From Trichaptum fuscoviolaceum (lineage: Eukaryota; Basidiomycota; Agaricomycetes; Hymenochaetales; Trichaptaceae): DNA of 64,000 bases. This document shows positions 56,458 through 64,000 of the stretch, in pieces (the first letter of the stretch is position 1; every line of letters begins with the position of its first letter). Below the pieces are notes generated by a model that did no database searches, was not told where the DNA came from, and was given only the letters and a program-made list of their open reading frames with translations. Position numbers and translations under genes: made by a program. Location: positions 124,001 to 188,000 of the forward strand of contig CAJSYZ010000009.1 in the NCBI GenBank assembly GCA_910574455.1, read 5' to 3'.

Positions 56458-56790
56458 CTACAGAGAACAATAGAGTGGAGCAAGGAATGAAACTACATCA
56501 TCGCGGGTCAGAAGTGGAGTGAGTCCGTCATAGTGGCTCTAATTAATGGAGGATGATGTTAGATCGGAGCATAGGTGGAGTAGAGTGGAGTAGAATGATG
56601 TATCATCGGAGTGGAAGGTCCTGGGGATCTCGGAGTGAAGGTGGAGCGAGTGGAGCCATCGGAGTGTGGAGTCGATGATGAAAGAATGATGCAATGTGTG
56701 TACGCACATGCAGGTAGAAAGGGTGAGAAAGAAAGATGAGGGGGAACATAAACAATGTGTAAACAAGGGTAAGCAGCTTGATGCGTAACA

Positions 56791-56795
56791 GACGT
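56791..56795 (+). repeat. target-site duplication, right copy (GACGT)
   Basis: Second copy of the 5-bp duplication made on insertion into F-box locus F; it directly abuts the right LTR. Confidence 0.92.
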
Positions 56796-57702
56796 CGACG
56801 GCGCAGAAGCGTTAGAATGGGCACAAACAAATGTCGCCATTCTCCGAATCTGTAACAATGTTCAACATGTGGAGATTCGAGGGTTCGTTTCAAAAGGGTC
56901 CGAGCTCTGCACTTTGGCTGATGTGCTGAAGGAGAAATCCCTCGTCTCTTTCAGCATAAACCGACACGGTCTTGTGCGAAGAACGTTACCATTCTGTTCT
57001 TTCAATCTTTTTGACGTCTTGAAAGAATGGCCAAGACTCCATTACATCAATATCGAGGGCTTCGACCTCTTTAGAGGATGTAAAGACTTCAGCGAATTCG
57101 ATTCCTCTAGTGCTACCTACTATCTCCCGGAGCTTCGAGACATCGTCATTACAAGATTAGATATAGGCAGTCTGACTGATACCGAGTTCAACACCCTACG
57201 AGTCAGGTGCGGAAGCGTGACAAACCTCAGCGTCTCTGGGTGGCTTGACGAGGAATCAGTTCGAAAGGCGTTGTGTAGATGTCTTTGCGAATGGTCCCCA
57301 ACTTTAGACTGTGTCAGCTTGCAAATAATAGCAAGTCAGTCAATGTACAGTTCGATTTTCGAGACACTCTCCGCCTTGACAGGACTTCGGGAGCTGCAGA
57401 TCTACGCACCGCGACTTACTGCATCATTTGTAAATTTTGGACATATCGCAAGGATACCGCGACTCGACCGATTCTGCTTTGCTACAGAATCCGGTATGTC
57501 ATCTGCGGAGATACACGGCCTTAGCGAACATTTGGAAGACTGGGAGAAGTTCCCTTCCCTCCAACGAATCGTGACCCTCCCTATTTGCGGGGAAAAGAAC
57601 ACAGACCGGCTGATGAGTGCCTGCTTACAGCGGGGGGTTGAGTGGGAGGCTACTCAGTGGAAGTGGGGAGACCAAGATTCAATTTCTGGTCTCGTGCTGT
57701 AA
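56796..57702 (+). pseudogene. F-box gene F, 3' part (disrupted by retrotransposon)
   Basis: Continues locus F in frame from 45849: DGAEALEWAQTNVAIL, then NNVQHVEIRGF, leading to the ending SISGLVL. The leucine-rich blocks match loci B and E. It lacks its own start and promoter, apart from whatever the LTR may supply. No other damage is visible in the 302 codons, so the insertion looks recent. Confidence 0.88.
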
Positions 57703-57872
57703 CGACTCCTATCAGCTTTTACTCTGTGTTTCTCGTACCTGCAGCTTGCATCTAAATTCAGTATTAATAAAGATCAATGTATTGGGATAACGATGAAAAT
57801 GATTGTATTGCTACACCAAGCGGTGTCATTGTCATAATGCCCAGAACTTCGTACGAAACCTACCAGAGTATG

Positions 57873-58678
57873 CTAGTAATGATCTTCGTCCTTACTTCTG
57901 ACCCGTAGATGGTGAATGAAACAGGCATTGGGATAACGTATTGGCCCGGTGTTAAGATGCGAGTCAAAGTGAATGATAGAGATTTCGCCGTACGCGGAAT
58001 AGATAGAACTTAGTAGTGGAAGAACGATCGTGTGGTCTCCACCCAGTGTAATGATGCGCGGGTGGGGCTTGTCGTCCATTGAAATTGGCGACAGAGGCGT
58101 CATTGTGATACTATCATTCCCAAGAACGGAGAGCGGCTTGCGGTGCAAGAGTTCTTTGTGGGCATCTTCGATCTGCTTGATGGCATTCATCTTATCGTAG
58201 GGTGTGACAGGGATGTCTCCACAGTCAACGATCTTCATGCCTGACATGAAGGGTTTGACCGCAAGTGGGACGTTGTACCCTCCGCACGGGGTTAGTCTCC
58301 TAGACCCCGCACGTATTCCAGTTGGTCCGAACCGCGCTCCAGGACGGTAGGAGGTGCCTGTATCGAATGGTGCACCTAAGAAAGCAATGTCGAATGCCTC
58401 GTTTTTGTCTTTTCCAAGACATTCCACCCAAGGCAGTCGCGCAAGCGTGGTGATCCCAGAGAAGACGGAATCTGCGGTCACTGGATATGCAATCGGCAAT
58501 GAGCTATCCAGAGTCAATGACAGACTTGAAAGATACCAGTATTGTCGCCAGGGTAAACCGTTTGGTATGGGTAATCGAGGTAGTCTTGAGGTATCTCGAC
58601 CGAGTTATGCTTTTCATAAGCAGAAAGAGAGATGATAGTAGAGAGCAGGGCAAAGGTAGTGCAGGGTTTGTACTTCAT
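57873..58678 (-). pseudogene. agmatinase-like ureohydrolase, C-terminally truncated
   Basis: Exon 1 (58678-58537) encodes a signal-peptide-like start (MKYKPCTTFALLSTIISLSA). A 65-bp intron (GTATCT...CCGCAG) leads to exon 2 (58471-57873), for 246 residues in all. Exon 2 carries ureohydrolase motifs FLGAPFDTGTSYRPGARFGP, IVDCGDIPVTP, LGGDHTIVLP and IHFDSHLNT. Family members of this fungal type run to about 390-420 residues, and the downstream SFDxDxxDP metal site is absent here. The DxHxD metal motif reads D-S-H-L-N, so one ligand is changed. Manganese-dependent hydrolysis of agmatine is therefore unlikely. It probably represents a decayed secreted agmatinase-like gene. Confidence 0.72.
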
Positions 58679-60639
58679 CGTCCGGAGTCCAGGAAGCAGA
58701 GACTTCCCAGCGAGTTTAACAGGCCGGCCTCAACTTTTGACGTCAACCACGCGGAGAATGAGGGAATACGAGATATCAGAGTTTCAGCTTCGAAGATCCA
58801 GTCAGAAGACTCTCTCAGAATAAGGTATACAGCTCGGGTGCAATTGAGGGAGATCGGCATTGCATCTCCATGACTTCCTATGTGAGTTAATGGTCATTTA
58901 CCTTATAGTCATACACGTTGTCCTCAGATTAGAGATCATAAAGCAAGCCAAGATAAGTGCTTGAGTACAATGAGAGTAAAACCTAGATTGATTCACTGAT
59001 GGAGTTCAAGTTGAAGAGCGGTGTTCAACTTGATGAGATTTTTATCGTGGGAATTAGTTGATTATTCGGGCATGGTCAAATTCTGCAGCGAATAGCAGAT
59101 TCACTGTTCTTCCTTCAAGTTCAACCATCACTCCGTCATTTAGACTTGTCCTCGTTTACGAGCTCCTCTGGGCTGCCTGCCCAACCATATACATGATACA
59201 CTCGACTGTACCGGTAGTCGAAGGTCAATTCACCGCGACGGTAGATCGAAAGAAAACCTGCAGCGAGTAAGTCGCCCTCGGTCATCGAGGTTCTGGAAGC
59301 TATTACCGACTATCTCATACCGGAGGACAAGAAATTAGATCCACGTGAGTTAGTACCGGTCAAGTATCTGCCTCACTTCTATGTTACTGTCCTTCTTCGA
59401 ATTGTAGACTTGGTGACTGAGAGGATCCTGCATTGAAGCCTAGACTCATCCGTAAGAAGTAGGCTTCCTGGAGCCCGCGTACGGGAGCTGAATAACATGT
59501 CGAGGGAGAAATCACTCGTGTCCTTTCCATTAACACACAACTCCTTTTAGTGCCGAGTCTCTACGCAAAGTGCTTCTTGCCGCATTCGAGCGTAGGTGCG
59601 TTGGCCGAAGCGGAAGACAACAAATAACCGGGTACGCACTGTGCATCATGTAACGGCGCGGCGTCGATGGTCGATAGTCGACGGAAGAAAAATAAGAATA
59701 AGAATAAACACCGCCCGTCTCTCGAATTATGCATATTGGTTCTCGCAGATCGCGCGACAGGATGGCAGGCGGGCGGGGAGTTCAGGTAGTCCGGTATGCA
59801 TCGTGTCCGGGTCTGGTAAGCCGGTGAGCTAGAGACTTCTCTGCTCTATTCTGTTTAGGCTCTAGCCTTCCTCCGCAGGTGTGCAGGAAGAGCTTAGGAA
59901 GACGAAAGGCGTAAAATGATGCAAAGACACAAAGATCCAGGGTTGTACTGAGGCCTTAGCTTCGGCCGGGGGCAGAGCACGTCTCGTTTTTGGATGTCCA
60001 GTCCAGCTTCTCTTCTTCTGCAAGGACAATAATATCGAAGTACGTACGCACTCGTTGTTTGTCGGCTACGGCGTCGACGGAATACAGTAATACTGTACAA
60101 ATGAGAATAAGAATAAGAATAAGCATAAATCACCGTCCGCCCTCGACTTTATGAATCTGTGTGTTTTGGGGGGTATGGACTTCGAGATCAATTGTCTCGA
60201 GGTTCGATCTAACTTACTATCCCAGCTTCATGCAATCGGCAATGACTGGCGACTCGCGTGACCCTCCTGGGCTGACACTTCATATCAGCAATCATCGATT
60301 ATTCTGTTGCCAGCCTCACTTTCCTATTTGCATTTGCATCTCGCATTGCCCGTAGCACATTCATTTTCTTTGGGATAAACTCATTGTATTTGAAACTTCA
60401 CATGGGCATTTTCTCATTTATTGAGTTTGTTCGGCCGCCTGTGCTTGTAAAACTATTCTCTTACTGTGCCAATAGAAAGACTTTGATAACCACCAGTTTA
60501 AGACAATGTACCTACATTCCCGCTACACCCTAGCGGGTTCTAATAGCGTACTGACTTGCACCTTTCAAAAGCAAAACCTTATTTATCATGTGATTTAAGG
60601 TCTGGACCGGTCTTCGGGGAATATAAAGATCCGGTGAGT
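58679..60639. other. gene-poor region with a spaced direct repeat
   Basis: A stretch of roughly 110 bp occurs twice, about 59,650-59,760 and 60,065-60,175. It includes GGCGTCGA, a short AATAAG run and CACCG(T)CCG. No gene is supported. Confidence 0.45.
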
Positions 60640-61640
60640 CAACTTGACGCATCGGAACCGAATACTAGTAATGTCTCGGATGTCCCCGAGAATCGTCTTC
60701 CTCACTATGACCTCCTCTTCGTCGCCCTTGCTTTCTGCCTCGTCCCCGACTACCACAAACAAGCAGAACAAAATATACTTTCCCTATCCTTGCTCTCATT
60801 TTCAATGTCTCCCATGACCATTCGGTGTGACTTGCAGCCTGAAGAACATGATGAAACAGCGATGGGAGGATGAAGACTCGCCTTTGGCTGAGACAGAGAA
60901 AGCACAACTGAAGGGTAAGCTGGTCCCTGCAATGATCGCACTTTCGAGGTTCAATATACAAGACATACAAGCACAGGTTGCAGAGGCCGTGTCCATTGTC
61001 GCAAACTATGGTTTCACCGAGCAGTGGCTAGATCTCATCGATCAGCCCGTTTCTTCACTCTTGCCCGACGCTGCAAATTATCCGACAATCGTCTCTGTTC
61101 TCAAAACTGCTCACTCGATCTTCGCGCCATGGCGTCCTGCACTACGCTCGGATTCGCTCTATATGATGATCAACTTCGTTTTGAGCCGCTTCTCGGGCAC
61201 TTTCTTCCAAATCTTCGAACTCACCGCCACCAATCTGCTGAATGGAACGGGAGCTGAAGCGATGGCGGAGGCTCACAAAGTGCTGAAGAAGTACCCAAAC
61301 AATGAGCTGGCGAAGGTACGGGCTATCTATGTTCTGATGATAGTTGGTCTTATGTATTTTGTAGGCCCTGAAAACGCTGGCGACGGTGCGCATGAATATT
61401 AAGGCGACATTTGCGGAGAGGGAGACGATCAATGATTTGATCAAAGGTGTAGTTGTCCCATCGTCACATTATGAGGTGCGCAAGCTTCTTCTTTCATCCC
61501 GCTCATCTCTATTGAAAGTGTCTCGACCTGCAGAGCACGAGGTGGAGCAATTTGAGGGCAATCCTCTGGAGTATGTCCGAGTTGACCCTTCTTTCGATGT
61601 GCCCTCTTCGACAAGTCGGTCAGTAATGCTTGTGAAATTT
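60640..61640 (+). pseudogene. exportin-2 (CSE1/CAS) pseudogene fragment
   Basis: Blocks typical of the importin-alpha re-exporter appear in order: KQAEQNILSLSL (near 60,756), LKNMMKQRWEDEDSPLAE (60,834-60,890), VAEAVSIVANYGFTEQWLDLI, and LKTAHSIFAPWRPALRSD. After an intron-like GTACGG...TTGTAG (about 61,315-61,364) come FAERETINDLIKGVVVP and HEVEQFEGNPLEYVR. In the intact protein the last blocks lie far from the first, so a large middle section is missing. Frame changes occur around 60,830 and 61,400. Exportin-2 returns importin-alpha to the cytoplasm; this copy cannot. Intron traces show it is a DNA-level copy. Confidence 0.75.
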
Positions 61641-61675
61641 TCATATGTTTTGGTATTTATTGAATTCCGCCACAC

Positions 61676-63306
61676 AGCTATGCGAATACGACCGCCCACC
61701 CAGCAGGATACAAGGTCCATCCCTGCACGTTTTCAGCGCACTGTTGTCCGTGCTATCTCTTCAAACACTATAGCGGTCGGACCCAAGTCCGTCAGCACAG
61801 TCTGCGGCCAGCTCGGGCGCGTCTGGGCCAATTTCTTGCTCTTCACCCGTGAAAAAGCAGACATTTGCTTTCGATCAAGTACTCAGTTCTGAAACGACTC
61901 AAAACCAGCTCTTTCAGGCCACTGCGGAGCCGGTTATATCACGGTTCTTAGAGGGCTTTAATTGTACCATATTGGTGAATGGCCAGACTTCTAGTGGTAA
62001 AACGTACGTTGCGTCATTTTTGCTTCATTTTTTCCCAAATTTTTGACTATCAACATATGCTAGATATTCTATGACTGGTGTCGATCTCGACTCGGATCCT
62101 GCAAACCCGCATAATGGAATGGTTATTATCCCTCGTTCAATTTCTGCCATCTTTCCCCGGGCGGCGGCTCTCAAGGGGACGTGGACATACAGTATCAAGG
62201 GATCGTTCGTCGAGCTCTACAATGAGGACCTGATTGATCTTCTGAGCTTGGATGATGGGGCAAGTGGTCGTCGCGAGGTCTAGATTAGGGAGGACAAGCA
62301 TGGTCATATCATTTGGGATTGGTTGAGGGAAGTACAGGTGCGGGGCACGAACGAGGTAATGGGCCTCATCCGACAGGGAACTGCTATTCGCCGGACAAAC
62401 GAGACGGACATGAACGCTCAATCATTTCGCTCGCACGCAATTCTTTCTTTTCTTCCCACCCGCTCGACAACCCCGGTGCCTCTGGGGGGCCGCTCGCCGT
62501 CCCGGTTGGCTTGTCCCGTTTCGCAGCACAGTGATACTGCTGCAAATCGTGTTTCATCTCCTACGCTCGGTCGTCCCTCAGACTCTACACCAAGTTTTGC
62601 TTCCGCTATGGGCCGCGGTGGAGGACTACGGCCATCATGCGCTATGTGATCACATTCGGCTGATGGGAAGGCTCGGAATCTGGATGAGGAAAATGGTGAA
62701 TGGGTGACTATTGTGTCCAAATTCCACTTCGTGGATTTGGCAGGTTCTGAACGCGTAAGTCCAATCATCGCCCACGCGAAGTTCACGTGAACTTGTGCGT
62801 CAATAGCACACTCACGCGGTGCTATATATTTAGTTGAAGAGAACTGCCGCCGCCGGCGAGCGAATCAAGGAAGGCATCTCGATTAACAGTGGTCTTCTAG
62901 CCTTGGGCAATGTCATATCACCTCTTGGCGACCCGTCGCGCGCGAAGTCGCATACCAACTCTCACATACCCTATCGTGATTCAAAACTCAGTCGACTTCT
63001 CCAAGACTCTCTCGGCGGCAATGCACATACAGTAATGATCGCTTGTGTGAGCCCTGCGGAGTGCCACTGACGGTGAATACCTTGAAATATACCAATCGTG
63101 CTCGTAATATCAAGAATAGGGCTGTTGTTACGGAGAAAGAAGAAGGTTGGGATGACTTGCGACTTCGCAAGGAGCTCAAATGCATTAAGTATGGTGGCCT
63201 CGGGACACTACGGGCTCCTAGGGAAAGCTCGGAAGTTTTTAAATTGAGCCGACCTGTTGACCGGCCCATCGAGTCCTCATCGCCGATCCTCCCAGCCATT
63301 CTGTAA
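61676..63306 (+). pseudogene. kinesin-4-like motor domain pseudogene
   Basis: Motor landmarks run in order: RIRPPTQQD and RFQRTVV (61,684-61,750), TFAFDQVLSSE, the P-loop GQTSSGKT (61,981-62,004), YSMTG after an intron, FVELYNEDLIDLL, RRTNETDMNAQS, FHFVDLAGSER (switch II), [33 protein letters not shown] and LKYTNRARNIKNRA. The order and wording resemble fungal kinesin-4 (chromokinesin) motors. Breaks include a frame change near 61,850, TAG at 62281-62283, TGA at 62647-62649 and a shift near 63,060. SRSHAIFS reads FRSHAILS. No stalk or tail is present. It follows the exportin-2 fragment on the same strand. Confidence 0.82.
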
Positions 63307-63310
63307 GCAG

Positions 63311-63677
63311 CGTCTTCCCAAGTTTTCACTTATCCTAAATCATCATTTAGGTACAAAGATCCAGCGGGGCTGCCTCGTTTCATGAACTCCTCAAACCCAA
63401 AAGGTGAGACCCTCCCACATCATTACACATGCTCATTTATGTCTGACACCTCTCAAAGCATACCCACCTGTACTCTCTTGCCCATATATAGCTCATCTCT
63501 GCTCTAAATGTACATAAATAAATGAATAATATTAATTCTTTTGAAAATCTAATAACATTAACCAATCCTTGGTAGCGGGCTCTGCTGTGCACCCACAGCG
63601 TTCGCAATTATTCAGCATTGTGTCCCACTTCTATGTTCACTCTTTATTATGTAACTAAAGAAACACCATGTAAAGTA
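63311..63677. other. region before the tRNA gene, nothing recognised
   Basis: A short block after 63,350 may continue the kinesin remnant past a further intron, but no frame is convincing. Confidence 0.35.
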
Positions 63678-63768
63678 TCGGATATGGTGTAACGGCTAAC
63701 ATTATCGCCTCTCATTTATTGTTGTGATTTGATCGCGATAGCTCGGGGTTCGATTCCCCGTATCCGAA
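63678..63768 (+). tRNA. tRNA-Glu (anticodon CTC) with a 19-nt intron
   Basis: The acceptor stem TCGGATA (63678-63684) pairs with TATCCGA (63761-63767), and A at 63768 is the discriminator. The anticodon stem ATCGC/GCGAT encloses CTCTCA, so the anticodon is CTC (63711-63713). A 19-nt intron (63715-63733) follows the base after the anticodon, the canonical eukaryotic position. The T arm CGGGG-TTCGATT-CCCCG is perfect. The mature length is 72 nt before CCA addition. Confidence 0.92.
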
Positions 63769-64000
63769 ATGTTTGCATTCAATGGTTTTATTTGATCTTT
63801 CATTACACAAATTATTTTCCCAGATCAGACCCGTTTTGTTCCTTTGTGATCAAGGTTTTTATATGAGCCTGAATTACATGACTGTTATTCGATTTTTTTT
63901 CTAAGTTCTACAGATAGATTATCTTCATAAATATAAGGCAATTGAATATAAGTGGTAGTTATCATGTATATAGAGAACAGGGACTCTAGTACTAATACCC
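63769..64000. other. downstream of tRNA-Glu, nothing recognised
   Basis: A/T-rich sequence with a T-run near 63,894-63,901. A weaker T-run (GGTTTTATTTG) soon after the tRNA could serve as a Pol III terminator. No other feature is supported. Confidence 0.35.

Larger units (their letters stand above)
45850..56790 (-). mobile_element. Ty3/gypsy chromovirus LTR retrotransposon (Tf1/sushi-like)
   Basis: A 10,941-bp element oriented right to left. It has two 549-bp LTRs (56242-56790 as 5', 45850-46398 as 3') beginning TGTTACG and ending CGTAACA. They appear identical except at 46392/56784. A 5-bp target duplication flanks it. In order on the minus strand come an ATG-less leader frame, Gag with a zinc knuckle, protease, reverse transcriptase, RNase H, integrase, chromodomain and a ~2.4-kb accessory region. 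Integrase followed by chromodomain places it among chromoviruses. Pol is interrupted by a frameshift and two stop codons, so this copy is probably not autonomous. It splits F-box locus F. Confidence 0.93.
56242..56790 (-). repeat. 5' LTR
   Basis: 549 bp with perfect terminal inverted repeats TGTTACG/CGTAACA. It contains the element's promoter on the minus strand and ends next to the primer-binding site. Confidence 0.9.

Noticed and set aside
1..64000. CRISPR arrays, operons or bacterial promoters
   Set aside because: Spliceosomal introns, the chromovirus and an intron-bearing tRNA show a eukaryotic nuclear genome; no regularly spaced direct repeats were seen.

Overview
The window looks like nuclear DNA of a filamentous basidiomycete, probably an agaricomycete. 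The evidence is protein-coding genes split by 45-80 bp GT-AG introns with CTAAC-like branch points, proteinase K-type secreted subtilases, many F-box paralogues, a Tf1/sushi-like chromovirus, and an intron-containing tRNA-Glu. I cannot name a species.

Layout. (1) 0.6-2.3 kb: a deaminase-fold protein of the OTT_1508-like type. (2) 4.1-9.05 kb: three F-box loci (broken A, intact B, intact C). This block returns inverted at 32.1-36.4 kb as C' (mostly deleted), B' (intact) and A' (broken). (3) 9.1-14.4 kb: a foldback element with tRNA-like arms and TTAGGG-like repeats, followed by a 4.36 kb element bounded by terminal inverted repeats. That element holds wreckage of a coatomer beta' gene and of a protein kinase gene. 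(4) 15.4-22.9 kb: three paralogous subtilases with one conserved intron position. Two are intact and the third has an in-frame stop; a small TIR element lies between the second and third. (5) 23.8-26.6 kb: a tandem pair of four-exon genes of unknown function. (6) 29-45 kb: further F-box loci (intact D, nonsense-broken E), a two-exon membrane protein and a multi-exon unknown gene. (7) 45.5-57.7 kb: an F-box gene (F) split by a 10.9 kb LTR retrotransposon with a perfect 5-bp target duplication and LTRs differing at one base. (8) 57.9-63.3 kb: a truncated agmatinase-like gene, then broken pieces of exportin-2 (CSE1) and of a kinesin-4-like motor. (9) 63.7 kb: tRNA-Glu(CTC).

The region reads as an unstable accessory segment. 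Eight of the nine F-box loci lie in one 33 kb stretch (4.6-37.9 kb) and the ninth, F, surrounds the retrotransposon; together they show duplication, deletion, frameshift, nonsense mutation and transposon insertion. Housekeeping-gene fragments (coatomer beta', exportin-2, kinesin, kinase) keep intron positions, so they are DNA-level copies rather than processed pseudogenes. The most unusual items are the retrotransposon's predicted self-priming geometry and -1 slippery site, its integrase-zinc-finger-like leader frame upstream of Gag, and the TIR element carrying gene fragments.
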